Counted from the first letter of the stretch, positions 17,031 through 25,166 are shown. The stretch is DNA of 54,790 bases from Nitrososphaerales archaeon (GCA_013388925.1 JACAEJ010000048.1:1-54790), one strand, 5' to 3'. Program-made: numbers and translations. The notes: generated by a model not told the origin, from the sequence alone.

Positions 17031-17161
17031 TTTCGGCTTTTGCTCCAAACAATCACTCAGCAAATGATTGACACTCTATGTAATAACTATGTTGATTACA
17101 GGTTCTTGGAAATATAGCAAGGGAAATTTCAAATACTAGTGTTTATAGCAACAAATCTAGA

Positions 17162-17344
17162 TTGAATGGCTCTGAAGACAAAGGCAAAGAGGTATTTGGA
17201 GGGGTTGTGTACGAATGTGTCAGATGTGGCACTAAGATTACGGCTGAGAAGCTTGCCCAACTGCCAGAGATCAAGTGTATATGTGGTTACAAGGTACTTA
17301 AGAAGACCAGACCTTCTGTAGTAAAGCAGGTAAAGGCAATATAA
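17162..17344 (+). CDS. rpoP: DNA-directed RNA polymerase subunit P (Rpb12-like)
   Basis: A 60-aa zinc-ribbon protein. YECVRCGTKI and KCICGYKVL give the CxxC...CxC pattern of RpoP, the small subunit that bridges parts of archaeal RNA polymerase. A 15-residue hydrophilic N-terminal extension precedes the core if the TTG at 17162 is the start; no later ATG or GTG gives a complete core. Its polymerase partners lie 15 kb away. A small open frame follows 27 nt downstream. Confidence 0.85.
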   Translation: MNGSEDKGKEVFGGVVYECVRCGTKITAEKLAQLPEIKCICGYKVLKKTRPSVVKQVKAI

Positions 17345-17371
17345 AATTTTATTATGTGAAATTTATTTTTT

Positions 17372-17500
17372 ATGGTAGTCTATATGAGCGGTGAATTCTT
17401 CACAGAACCCAAACCAAAGGTCGACCTAAGAAGACCGAGCAGAATCTGGCATTGGGGCAAGATACTCTTCGAAAAGTATTGGCTCTGGCGGCATTTCTAG
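17372..17500 (+). CDS. Possible 42-aa protein downstream of rpoP
   Basis: An ATG-initiated frame (alternative ATG at 17384) rich in basic and aromatic residues, ending PSRIWHWGKILFEKYWLWRHF. The pattern PKPKVDLRRPSR followed by an amphipathic aromatic helix does not look random. A hairpin followed by T residues lies immediately after it. No family recognised; may not be translated. Confidence 0.35.
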   Translation: MVVYMSGEFFTEPKPKVDLRRPSRIWHWGKILFEKYWLWRHF

Positions 17501-17507
17501 GCTTGAC

Positions 17508-17541
17508 CTAGAGATGCATAAGCATCTAGCCATATTTTTAT
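17508..17541 (+). terminator. Possible terminator after the rpoP unit
   Basis: CTAG-ag-ATGC-ATAA-GCAT-CTAG forms a hairpin with a 2-nt bulge, followed by CCATATTTTTAT. A hairpin is not required in archaea, but the T run fits a stop of the rpoP transcript. Bases 17542-17679 show no gene. Confidence 0.4.
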
Positions 17542-17679
17542 TATGGTGGCATGAATTAGGACCTGATCCTTTTAGAAGGGTTCAAGTTCAATAACTTGTT
17601 CCGCTCTATAAAGTCCGCTCTTATGAGATTCTCTCCTTAAGGTCTAACAGAACTGTGGCCCATAATCTTAACGAGAAAG

Positions 17680-17754
17680 TGGGCCGGCCAGGATTCGAAC
17701 CTGAGACCTCTACTGTGTGAGAGTAGCGTCCTAACCAGACTAGACGACCGGCCC
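17680..17754 (-). tRNA. tRNA-Val (CAC)
   Basis: Complete cloverleaf on the minus strand: acceptor GGGCCGG/CCGGCCC, D arm GTC...GAC, anticodon stem CTACT/AGTAG with loop CTCACAC (anticodon CAC), T arm CAGG/CCTG with TTCGAAT, discriminator A. No intron, no encoded CCA. Its 5' end is only 7 nt after the L40e stop codon on the same strand, leaving no room for its own TATA box outside the L40e gene. Confidence 0.95.
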
Positions 17755-17761
17755 TATGCTC

Positions 17762-17929
17762 TTACTTCTTCGCACCGAGGGCTCTATTCTTCAATCTCAA
17801 TTCCTCACTCCTGCACTTCCTGCACCTAGTAGCAGAGATGGGGTTCTTCGAACCACACCTCAGGCATATCTTGAAGAACAGCTTCCTCTTCTGGGCCAAC
17901 TGCTTTTTGACAACATCGGTAATGGGCAT
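17762..17929 (-). CDS. rpl40e: Ribosomal protein L40e
   Basis: A 55-aa zinc-ribbon ribosomal protein of the large subunit. The sequence starts MPITDVVKKQLAQKRK and carries CLRCG...CRKC, the four-cysteine ribbon of L40e; the C-terminus LRLKNRALGAKK is also characteristic. The start is ATG with GGTGA about 10 nt upstream. An A/T-rich TATA-like stretch (TTTAAAAAAGG) lies upstream at about 17955-17970. It appears to be transcribed together with tRNA-Val, which follows after 7 nt. Confidence 0.92.
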   Translation of the reverse strand: MPITDVVKKQLAQKRKLFFKICLRCGSKNPISATRCRKCRSEELRLKNRALGAKK

Positions 17930-17994
17930 CGACTCTTCACCAACAAGTCCTTCTTATAATCCTTTTTTAAATCCTTTCAGACAGTATATGCATT

Positions 17995-19281
17995 TTATCT
18001 AAGCTTCTTTGAAGTATCTTTAATGATCTTGTAGGTGCACCAATCACCACACATGGTGCATGTTCCATTTTTACTCTTCTTTCTAGAGTGTATCTCCCTA
18101 GCTTTGTCGGGGTCTAGGCTCAAGCCTATCTGGGCCTCCCAATCTAGGAGGGAGCGAGCCTTCGACATCTCTATGTCGTGCTTTATGGCCCTTCTGCCTA
18201 GCTTTACTATATCGCCTGCATGGGCAGCTATCTTCGATGCTATAACGCCCTGGCGAACGTCATCGATGTCAGGTAGTCCCAAATGCTCCGCTGGGGTAAC
18301 ATAGCAAAGGTAGTCTGCCCCAACCATGACAGCCAACGCCCCGCCTATGGCACCAGCTATATGGTCGAAGCCGGTAGCAATGTCTGTAACAACGGGACCC
18401 AACAGGTAAAAGGGGGCACCCTTGCACAGGAGCTTCTCCATCTTTACGTTGGCCTCGACCTGATCCAAGGGCAGGTGGCCCGGACCTTCCACTATCACCT
18501 GCACGCCAGCATCCCACGCTCTTTTTACAAGGTGGCTGATGGTGAGTAGCTCTTGGAACTGGGCATGATCACTGGCATCGGCAAGGCTCCCAGGCCTTAA
18601 AGCGTCTCCCAGGCTTAGTACTACATCGTACTTTTTTGCCAGCTCGAGAAGGTAATCGTAGTCCGAATAGAGGGGGTTCTCCCTTTCGTTGTAAAGCATC
18701 CAAGCGGCAAGAAAGGCTCCTCCCCTGCTCACTATGCCGTTTAGCCTTGGGTGGTCGATCAAATGCTTCACGGCATCCAAGGTTATGCCACAGTGCACCG
18801 TCATAAAGGCAACTCCATCTTTCATGTGCTTCTCTATGACATTGAAGAGGTGATCGGGGCTCATGCTGACGGGGTTCTTGTTTCTCCTAACGGTCTCTAT
18901 GTAAGATTGGTACAAAGGAACAGTACCAAAAGGGACTTTCACCTCCTTTATAATGGCACTTCTGATATGGTCCAAGTCCCCCTCCGTACTCAGGTCCATG
19001 ATGGTATCTGTTCCATATCTTATCGCGACCTTTGCCTTCTCCAGTTCGATGCCAAGGTCGCAGATGTCAGTAGATGTGCCTATGTTGGCGTTGACCTTCG
19101 TCCTGAGCCCCTCCCCTATGCCAAGGGGTTTACAATCTCCACTATTGTTACAGGCAACTATTACTGTGCCACGGGCTATGCGATCCCTCAGCCTTTCGGC
19201 GGATACCCCTTCCATACGAGCTACTCGTTTAACCTCTTCTGTGATGGTCCCTTGGCGAACTGCTATTATTTGATTGGCCAT
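17995..19281 (-). CDS. thiC: Phosphomethylpyrimidine synthase ThiC
   Basis: A 428-aa radical SAM enzyme that rearranges aminoimidazole ribotide into the thiamine pyrimidine HMP-P. Landmarks: VNANIGTS, DLSTEGDL, FGTVPLYQSY, TVHCGITLDAV, EGPGHLPLDQVEANV, LGPVVTDIATGFDHI. The C-terminal [4Fe-4S] motif is CTMCGDWC (Cys408, 411, 416; CX2CX4C). Full length and ATG start. The leader between thiC and the divergent Alba gene shows a TATA-like CATAAATAAA near 19305, but I see no TPP riboswitch core. No other thiamine genes are in the window. Confidence 0.95.
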   Translation of the reverse strand: MANQIIAVRQGTITEEVKRVARMEGVSAERLRDRIARGTVIVACNNSGDCKPLGIGEGLRTKVNANIGTSTDICDLGIELEKAKVAIRYGTDTIMDLSTEGDLDHIRSAIIKEVKVPFGTVPLYQSYIETVRRNKNPVSMSPDHLFNVIEKHMKDGVAFMTVHCGITLDAVKHLIDHPRLNGIVSRGGAFLAAWMLYNERENPLYSDYDYLLELAKKYDVVLSLGDALRPGSLADASDHAQFQELLTISHLVKRAWDAGVQVIVEGPGHLPLDQVEANVKMEKLLCKGAPFYLLGPVVTDIATGFDHIAGAIGGALAVMVGADYLCYVTPAEHLGLPDIDDVRQGVIASKIAAHAGDIVKLGRRAIKHDIEMSKARSLLDWEAQIGLSLDPDKAREIHSRKKSKNGTCTMCGDWCTYKIIKDTSKKLR

Positions 19282-19383
19282 CTTACCTAAAGTTATCTAT
19301 CGCCTTTTATTTATGAATATTGGGTTCACCAAAATCTCACTCATTAACAAATCAAACTCGATATTGCTCGATCCTACCAAAAT

Positions 19384-19393
19384 CTTTTTAAAG
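19384..19393 (+). promoter_or_regulatory. TATA box for alba
   Basis: CTTTTTAAAG lies about 45 nt upstream of the alba ATG, giving a predicted start near 19413 and a leader of about 20 nt. Assigned from motif and spacing. Confidence 0.45.
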
Positions 19394-19433
19394 AGAGTTC
19401 TTTACTGCCTTCTCCTACAAGCTAGGTGTCAAT

Positions 19434-19709
19434 ATGCAAAATACAAACACTATATTCATAGGACAAAAACCAGTCATGAACTATGTCTTGGCGTGCCTAA
19501 CACTCTTTCAGAATGGTAGTGATTCAGTCATAATCAAAGCAAGGGGCAGAGCCATAAGCAAGGCAGTCGATGTGGCTCAGATAGCCGTCAAGAGATTTGC
19601 CACAGGCATGGATGTGAAGAAGATAAACATAGACACAGAACAGGTCAAGAGCAACGAAACAGGTAACTTAAACAACGTCAGTTCTATAGAGATATATCTG
19701 GGCAAATAA
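19434..19709 (+). CDS. albA: Alba chromatin protein
   Basis: A 91-aa Alba/Sac10b protein that coats DNA and RNA as a dimer. The N-terminal IFIGQKPVMNYVLACLT contains the acetylatable/DNA-contacting lysine region; GSDSVIIKARGRAISKAVDVAQ is the core helix-strand segment, and the C-terminus SSIEIYLGK closes the sheet. The start is ATG. Transcribed divergently from thiC. Confidence 0.95.
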   Translation: MQNTNTIFIGQKPVMNYVLACLTLFQNGSDSVIIKARGRAISKAVDVAQIAVKRFATGMDVKKINIDTEQVKSNETGNLNNVSSIEIYLGK

Positions 19710-19854
19710 ACAAATACCCAGTGACACCAATTTTTTGTTTTAAAAGCAAAATGAGAACCTACTGTACGTCTGGAACAAATCGAAGTCTTCCAAAACTTTA
19801 ACCCAATAGAAAACCTATATACAAAGCAGTCTTTCGAATCATACTATAAGACTT

Positions 19855-20466
19855 GTGTCTGATGGAATGAAATTGATTACTGAGAAAGAAGTTTTGGAGA
19901 ATATAAAAGTCAAGATGATGAGTATAAGGGGAGTAGCAGGGGTTGCTGAGCTGAACGAAGAGCAGCGTGAGACTGTGGCGTGCCTAGAAGAGGAGTCCAT
20001 GAAGAACATATTGGCCGGTATGGGTCGTGGCAAGAACGAGGGAGTCAAAGAATCGCTTTCTCGAAATATTGCCATGGTCTTCTTCATGAACATAGACTTT
20101 GAGCTCCCCAAAGATGTTGACATGATGAAACTATATAGCGGAGGCGAGATGGTTGGAATGGCTTTGATGGATTCGAACAGGATCAAGGAATTCAAGAAGG
20201 ATAAGAATTATGTAGTAATTAGCGATTTTTTTGTCTTAAAGAAGGGCGCAAAGATCAACTCCAGTGCCTTTGCCAACGGAGAAGCGTACTTCGTCTTTAA
20301 TGGTATCCAAATCGATCAGTTTTCACGCATCCAAGAGCTACAGGAGCATGTTGTTTCAATCCCCTCACCACCAGTCTTCGACTTTTTGAAGGAGCAGTTT
20401 AGGGATAAGATAGACCTCTTCGACCCTCAACTAGGCGCACTTATCGTTGGCTTCAATCTGAGCTAA
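19855..20466 (+). CDS. Hypothetical protein, 203 aa
   Basis: Not recognised. A soluble acidic protein with an N-terminal helical half (ending around LSRNIAMVFFMNID) and a C-terminal half rich in strands (VVISDFFVLKKGAKINSS, EAYFVFNGIQID, GALIVGFNLS). No cofactor motif visible. The start is GTG at 19855 or ATG at 19867. The next gene begins 12 nt after its stop, with its own GAGGAG site, so the two are probably one operon. Confidence 0.7.
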   Translation: MSDGMKLITEKEVLENIKVKMMSIRGVAGVAELNEEQRETVACLEEESMKNILAGMGRGKNEGVKESLSRNIAMVFFMNIDFELPKDVDMMKLYSGGEMVGMALMDSNRIKEFKKDKNYVVISDFFVLKKGAKINSSAFANGEAYFVFNGIQIDQFSRIQELQEHVVSIPSPPVFDFLKEQFRDKIDLFDPQLGALIVGFNLS

Positions 20467-20478
20467 GAGGAGTACAGC

Positions 20479-21093
20479 ATGGTCGTCTGTTTGGTTTCAT
20501 GTGGTACTTTGGAGAAAGAGGTGCGGGCCTTAATAGACAAGGGTTCGTTGAAGGCTACGCCTTACTTCTTACCTGGAGAGCTTCACGCGGATTTTGGTAA
20601 ACTAAGAAAGGCGTTAGAAAGGCAGTTAGAGAAGTGCTCAAAGAAATGCCGTGAGGGCATAGTTGTCGTATACGGTGATGCTTGCCATCCAGAAATTCAA
20701 GAAATCGTTAAGAAGTACGGAGCGGTAAAGGTGGGGCCTGCTTTGAACTGTATTGAATGCCTTATGCGCAAAGAAGAACGCGAGATTCTGGACCCTGGGA
20801 AGAGCCTTGTTTATATGAGTGGAGGGTGGTTGAAATTGGGCAGGATTTTGTTTCAAGATCGCTGGGGGTGGAGTGCGGAAGAAGGCAAAAAGCAGTTCTC
20901 GAAGTGCAAGGGCGTAGTCTTTCTTGATAGTATGAGGAACTACAAAGAGCACAAAGAGGAAATACTGGAATTCTGTGATTATACGGGGCTACCCTTTCTC
21001 AAGAAGGTGGACGTTGGCCTCGAGAACCTTAGAAGGCTTTTACTCGAAGCAGAACAGAGGCTCAAAGACGAGAGGCGCGTCAAGAAAAGGTAG
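20479..21093 (+). CDS. DUF1638-like protein
   Basis: A 204-aa protein resembling DUF1638. It opens with VSCGTLEKEV, has PYFLPGELHADFGKLRKALE, then VVVYGDACHPEIQEIV, a Cys pair in ALNCIECLM, and YMSGGWLK. DUF1638 proteins occur in methanogens and anaerobes, often near corrinoid methyltransferase genes, and have no proven function. The conserved cysteines suggest metal or cofactor binding. GAGGAG precedes the ATG. It is coupled to the unknown gene upstream and followed by the KH/zinc protein after 64 nt. No corrinoid genes are seen nearby. Confidence 0.6.
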   Translation: MVVCLVSCGTLEKEVRALIDKGSLKATPYFLPGELHADFGKLRKALERQLEKCSKKCREGIVVVYGDACHPEIQEIVKKYGAVKVGPALNCIECLMRKEEREILDPGKSLVYMSGGWLKLGRILFQDRWGWSAEEGKKQFSKCKGVVFLDSMRNYKEHKEEILEFCDYTGLPFLKKVDVGLENLRRLLLEAEQRLKDERRVKKR

Positions 21094-21157
21094 AACATTC
21101 ACCTCAAATTCTTATCCGTAAAGTAAATTTACCCACAGTTTTCTATTATATATTGAT

Positions 21158-21664
21158 TTGAGGACTCCCATCTGCTCTTTCTGTGCCAGAACGGGGATTC
21201 TGTGCCCGAAGTGTGAGGAAAAACTTAGAGGTGGGCATTTAAGCAAGGCAGATGTGGAAGTCTCCGTTCAGATAACGAAACTGTCCGAGAAGTTGCCCGA
21301 ACTCGATAAAATGACCCTGATTCGCGCTTTCGATGTGGATGAAGATTGCGTTCTTGTATTCAAAGCGGGCGACTTGGTCACCCTGAGGAGAGACCCTGAG
21401 ACAATAAAGAAGATCAAGTTAGGTTTGCAGAGGAAGGTGTGGCTTGTCGAAGGGGAAACATCGGACAGAAAAGTGATTGAGGATCTTTTTTACCCTATAA
21501 AAATAACAACGGTCAACATAGTGTGGCTTCCAGACGGGAGCAAGCTGACAAAGGCCATTGTACTTGGTAGGAAGACGGAAAGATTCCCCATAGATATAGA
21601 TCAGGTAAAGAGAGTTGCAAAGGAAGTCAGGAGGATAGACCTCTTAGTCGAGTTCGAGCGGTAA
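21158..21664 (+). CDS. Zinc-finger/KH RNA-binding protein (NusA-like)
   Basis: A 168-aa protein with an N-terminal four-cysteine finger (PICSFCARTGILCPKCEEKL). After a linker comes a KH-like RNA-binding region: VWLVEGETSDRKVIEDLFYP, VNIVWLPDGSKLTKAIVLG and FPIDIDQVKRVAKEV. Archaeal members are sometimes labelled transcription-elongation NusA-like. The start is TTG. The stop overlaps the aspS start by one base (TAATG), implying coupled translation. A separate true NusA lies at 27792-28235, so this one more likely acts on tRNA, rRNA or ribosomes. Confidence 0.65.
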   Translation: MRTPICSFCARTGILCPKCEEKLRGGHLSKADVEVSVQITKLSEKLPELDKMTLIRAFDVDEDCVLVFKAGDLVTLRRDPETIKKIKLGLQRKVWLVEGETSDRKVIEDLFYPIKITTVNIVWLPDGSKLTKAIVLGRKTERFPIDIDQVKRVAKEVRRIDLLVEFER

Positions 21665-22968
21665 TGGGAGAGATAGAGGGAAGGGTTTTCGCATCAGAAC
21701 TGGACAAGAACCTTATAGGGAAGAAGGTTAGCATAGCGGGCTGGGTCGAAGACATAAGACCCCTTGGCTCTCTGATCTTCTTGACGGTAAGAGATGTCTC
21801 GGGTTTTGCCCAATCGGTCTTCGTAAAGGGCAACACTCCACCAGATGTATTCGCCTCTGTGAAGTCCATAGCTAGGCAGAGTGCCATTGTAATCCATGGC
21901 ACTGCAAAAGAGAGCAAAGCCAAAGACGTAAGGGTAGAGATTCAGGCAGATGGCATGGAGATACTGTCTTCAGCTACCCATCCCCTTCCCATAGATCCTA
22001 CAGGGAGGGTGGGCTCATCCTTGGAGCTAAGGCTAGATGCTAGGGCTCTGGATCTTCGCAATCCCTCCATAGCCGCTCTTTTCAAGATAAGGCACGTAGC
22101 TTTACAATCAGCTCGAAAGTCCCTCATCGAAGAAAAGTTCATCGAAGTCAACACGCCCAAGATCATAGGGCAGGCAGCCGAAGGAGGAGCCACTCTCTTC
22201 CCTCTCAGTTACTTTGGAAAGAAGGCTTTTCTTGCCCAGTCCCCACAATTGTACAAGGAACAACTGACTTTGTCCTTGGACAGGGTCTTCGAGATATCTG
22301 GCTACTTTAGGGCCGAGAAGTCTCACACAAGGAGGCACCTTAACGAGTTCATTAGCGTAGATATCGAATCGGCCTTCTCGAACAAAGAGGATGTCATGAA
22401 AGTATTGGAGAGACTCGTCAAGAATGCCATTGAGGGCGTCTTAGAGAAATGCAAGAACGAGCTAGGCGCCCTTAACATGAGATTGAGGTCCCCTGACATT
22501 CCCTTTGATAGGATTACCTATTCTGATGCTGTAGAGGAGCTGAAGAGGTCAAGCTCAAGAATAGACTTTGGAGACGATCTGGACACAAAAGCTTTGAGAA
22601 AGCTCAGCAAAAAGCATAGTGGTTTTTACTTTATCGTAGACTGGCCCACTACACTTAAGCCCTTTTACGTAGAGACCAAGGAAGGCAACAGTGATCTATC
22701 CGAATCCTTCGACCTAATGTATGGATATCTTGAGCTTGCATCGGGAGGAACAAGAGTCTCAGATAAAGCTAGATTGGAGAAGCGCCTACTGGATAGCGGG
22801 CTTGACCTTAGAAGCTTCTCGAGCCATTTAGAAGTCTTCTCATGGGGGATGCCTCCTCATGCTGGTTGGGGCTTGGGCTTAGATAGATTTATGATGGTTC
22901 TGACAGGGATGAAGAACATAAGGGAGGTAGTGTTATACCCAAGGGACAGGTTCAGACTGAGCCCTTGA
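21664..22968 (+). CDS. aspS: Aspartyl-tRNA synthetase (archaeal type)
   Basis: A 434-aa class II synthetase. The N-terminal OB fold (GKKVSIAGWVEDIRPLGS) binds the anticodon, and the catalytic domain has FLAQSPQLYKEQL, motif 2 FRAEKSHTRRHLNEF and motif 3 GLGLDRFMMVLTG. Whether it charges tRNA-Asp only or also tRNA-Asn is not settled. The residue after GWV (Glu29) is neither the Trp nor the His that I recall as diagnostic. No GatCAB genes lie in the window. The start overlaps the KH/zinc gene stop by one base. Its 3' end meets cdvC tail to tail. Confidence 0.92.
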   Translation: MGEIEGRVFASELDKNLIGKKVSIAGWVEDIRPLGSLIFLTVRDVSGFAQSVFVKGNTPPDVFASVKSIARQSAIVIHGTAKESKAKDVRVEIQADGMEILSSATHPLPIDPTGRVGSSLELRLDARALDLRNPSIAALFKIRHVALQSARKSLIEEKFIEVNTPKIIGQAAEGGATLFPLSYFGKKAFLAQSPQLYKEQLTLSLDRVFEISGYFRAEKSHTRRHLNEFISVDIESAFSNKEDVMKVLERLVKNAIEGVLEKCKNELGALNMRLRSPDIPFDRITYSDAVEELKRSSSRIDFGDDLDTKALRKLSKKHSGFYFIVDWPTTLKPFYVETKEGNSDLSESFDLMYGYLELASGGTRVSDKARLEKRLLDSGLDLRSFSSHLEVFSWGMPPHAGWGLGLDRFMMVLTGMKNIREVVLYPRDRFRLSP

Positions 22969-22978
22969 AGATTATTTC

Positions 22979-24184
22979 CTATAAAGCCTTGAAATTTTCG
23001 CTCCAAGTTATGTAAGCTTTAATCATACTGCCGGATACACTCGGCCTCCTTGCCTTAAGAATTTCTTTGAAATCATTTTGAGTTATCTCCCTTGGTTGCA
23101 AGGATTTGTCGAAGGCTCCACCTCCATCAAAGAGTTCTGAGACCACTCTTATCTGGACGGCTTGGCATATGTCCCGAACGTCGCTACCAGAATAGCCTTC
23201 GGTCATCCTTGCAAGCTCCATCAGGTTGACGCTTGGATCAAGTTTTAGAGGCGATGTGTAGAGCTTCAACATATCCATCCTCGAATTCAAGGATGGCAGA
23301 GGCACATAGATCCTCTTTTGAAACCTTCTCAAGAATGGCCAATCGAGGGACCAAGGCTTGTTAGTAGCCCCAATGACGTACAGGTGTATGTCCTTGCCCT
23401 TGTCAACTATGCCGTCCATCTCCTTGAGAAACTGGTTCCTGACCCGAATCTCTCCTCCTACCTCTTGAGACCTAGACCCGAGCATTGAATCCAATTCGTC
23501 TATGAAGATCGTCACACAATTGCCTCCCTCTAGCATGCCCCTCGCAGAGTTGAAGAGCCTTGCTACATTCTTCTCAGCCTCTCCGAGCCATTTTGACATT
23601 ATAGTTGCAGCATCGACTGTTACGAAGCTGCTATTTATTTCCGAGGCCGTAGCCGCCGCCAGCATCGTCTTACCACAACCAGGGGGGCCATAGAGCAGTA
23701 TTCCACGGGGCCATCCCAGAGGAAAGAGGTCTGGCCTCTGGACAGGGAATACTATAGACTCCCTTAGGGCCTTCTTGGCATCGTTCAGGCCTATTACTTC
23801 GTCCCACTTTACGTTGGGCTTCTCCTTTAACACCAGATCGTCGTAAGATGCCTTTAGAGATTCGACCATCCTAGGTGAGTGGCTAGAAATGGTTGGAGCA
23901 CCCTCGGGCCTTCTGCTAGCTTCTGCTTGATATTCATCTTGGTGTATGATGCCATGAGCCGATTGGAGGGCCTTGATTCTTTCTTGGTAGGCCATAGCCC
24001 TCTCCAGATAGAGCTTGTTCAGCTTGTACTCGGGATAGAGCTGGGCCAGCTTGATTAGGGTCGATATGGCCCTTTGATACATGACTATTGCCATGCCATG
24101 GGCGCCCTGAGAGTCGAGGCGAATGGCCTCTGAGGCGTACTTGCCTGCCGAGTCTTCCAGTTCTTTGGCGACAACCATGCTCAA
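22979..24184 (-). CDS. cdvC: CdvC, Vps4-like AAA ATPase of ESCRT cell division
   Basis: A 401-aa protein with an N-terminal MIT domain (about residues 5-75, three helices, SEAIRLDSQGAHGMAIVMYQ) and one AAA module. Walker A is GPPGCGKT (166-173), Walker B IFIDELDS (226-233), and the arginine-finger region FLRRFQKR follows GATNKPWSLDWP. The C-terminus has the Vps4-type helices. It remodels ESCRT-III (CdvB) filaments at the division neck; the MIT domain binds CdvB tails. cdvB begins 10 nt upstream on the same strand, so the two form an operon. Confidence 0.93.
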   Translation of the reverse strand: MSMVVAKELEDSAGKYASEAIRLDSQGAHGMAIVMYQRAISTLIKLAQLYPEYKLNKLYLERAMAYQERIKALQSAHGIIHQDEYQAEASRRPEGAPTISSHSPRMVESLKASYDDLVLKEKPNVKWDEVIGLNDAKKALRESIVFPVQRPDLFPLGWPRGILLYGPPGCGKTMLAAATASEINSSFVTVDAATIMSKWLGEAEKNVARLFNSARGMLEGGNCVTIFIDELDSMLGSRSQEVGGEIRVRNQFLKEMDGIVDKGKDIHLYVIGATNKPWSLDWPFLRRFQKRIYVPLPSLNSRMDMLKLYTSPLKLDPSVNLMELARMTEGYSGSDVRDICQAVQIRVVSELFDGGGAFDKSLQPREITQNDFKEILKARRPSVSGSMIKAYITWSENFKAL

Positions 24185-24194
24185 TTTCTCTCAC

Positions 24195-24980
24195 TCAAGC
24201 CTTCCTATCTTCAGTGAGGAGCCGCAGAATCGATCGTTTTACCTCGTCCATGGGTATGTTTAGCAAAGTCGAAACTTCTGAAAAGCTAAATTCGCCCTTG
24301 CGATTTCGAATGTAATCCATTATGGCTTCATCGATATTCGAATGGTTTAACAATTCTGGCTCATCTATGGCCTCACCCGTCGCCAATACTGTCACCCTCT
24401 TCTCTGCCTCATAGTCCCTCGATAGAATGGGCTCAGAGATTTCTTCTTCCATAGCCTTCTCTTCCACGTATCTTATGGCTCTCTCGACTATGTCAGTCCC
24501 ATCCTTCGTTTCGATGTTTATATCTATTGGTGTTGGGATGCCCTTCAGTTCGACTAGAGTCGTGTTCATGGTTGAATTGAAATCGTCTACAATACCCTCA
24601 AGGCTAGGTCTCAATTTTGACATAGAGCTACTTATCTCCTTCATGATCTTCAATGCAGAGCTCAGATGGTGTATAATCTCTCCTATATCCTTCAAAGTAC
24701 CCAGCCTTATCGTGACCTGAGTAAGTGTCAACTCGCTCGCAGCAACTGTCTGAATGGCGCTCCTTAATTCTGAGCATTCTTCATCGTAAATCTTGGCTAT
24801 GCTTCTGTCTTTGCCACACTCCCTTGTAGCCATAATCTGAAGGTCTTCATAGCGTCTTTCAAGTCTCTCCCTTATGCCCTTAAGGGTTATCTTATGAATT
24901 TCTAATCTCTTTATAGCAAGAGATAACCTGTCCTTTGTCTCATCCTTGCCATCATTCATAAGAGATCTGAAGGGGTTCAA
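24195..24980 (-). CDS. cdvB: CdvB, ESCRT-III/Snf7-family division protein with winged-helix tail
   Basis: A 261-aa ESCRT-III protein. The helical Snf7 core (about 1-140) includes VTIRLGTLKDIGEIIHHLS; a linker has IPTPIDI and an acidic stretch. The last 55 residues (IDEAIMDYIRNRKGEFSFSE then VSTLLNIPMDEVKRSILRLL) form a winged helix like the CdvA-binding tail of crenarchaeal CdvB. It polymerises into the constricting division ring. The start is TTG; an ATG at residue 8 is the alternative. Immediately followed by cdvC. Confidence 0.88.
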   Translation of the reverse strand: MNPFRSLMNDGKDETKDRLSLAIKRLEIHKITLKGIRERLERRYEDLQIMATRECGKDRSIAKIYDEECSELRSAIQTVAASELTLTQVTIRLGTLKDIGEIIHHLSSALKIMKEISSSMSKLRPSLEGIVDDFNSTMNTTLVELKGIPTPIDINIETKDGTDIVERAIRYVEEKAMEEEISEPILSRDYEAEKRVTVLATGEAIDEPELLNHSNIDEAIMDYIRNRKGEFSFSEVSTLLNIPMDEVKRSILRLLTEDRKA

Positions 24981-25018
24981 AAAACCCGCCCCAGCTATCT
25001 AGCGCAAGGGGTTCTAGA

Positions 25019-25047
25019 GGAACATTTATCGAACCGATGGTTGTTCC
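25019..25047 (-). promoter_or_regulatory. Hairpin upstream of cdvB
   Basis: GGAACA...TGTTCC (6 bp) encloses ATCG-AAC-CGAT (4 bp) around a 3x3 internal loop. It sits about 40 nt upstream of the cdvB start in the 186-nt gap after cdvB'. It could be a leader structure, processing site or attenuator; function inferred from position only. Confidence 0.3.
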
Positions 25048-25166
25048 TTAATTTCAAAAGAAAATAAAGAGTGTAGACAGCCACCGCTCCTCGGTCGTCT
25101 TCAGAAATACTAGGCTTCCTGAACATTACGGGAGCCATGGCTGTCATTTCCTATTTTCGTGTCCGA

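Noticed and set aside
19281-19434. Possible TPP riboswitch in the thiC leader
   Set aside because: No conserved TPP-aptamer core sequences seen in the leader; only a TATA-like element.
24995-25138. 47-aa minus-strand frame between cdvB' and cdvB (starts MAPVMFRKPS)
   Set aside because: No ribosome-binding site, weak C-terminus, and it runs through the hairpin; not enough support to call a gene.
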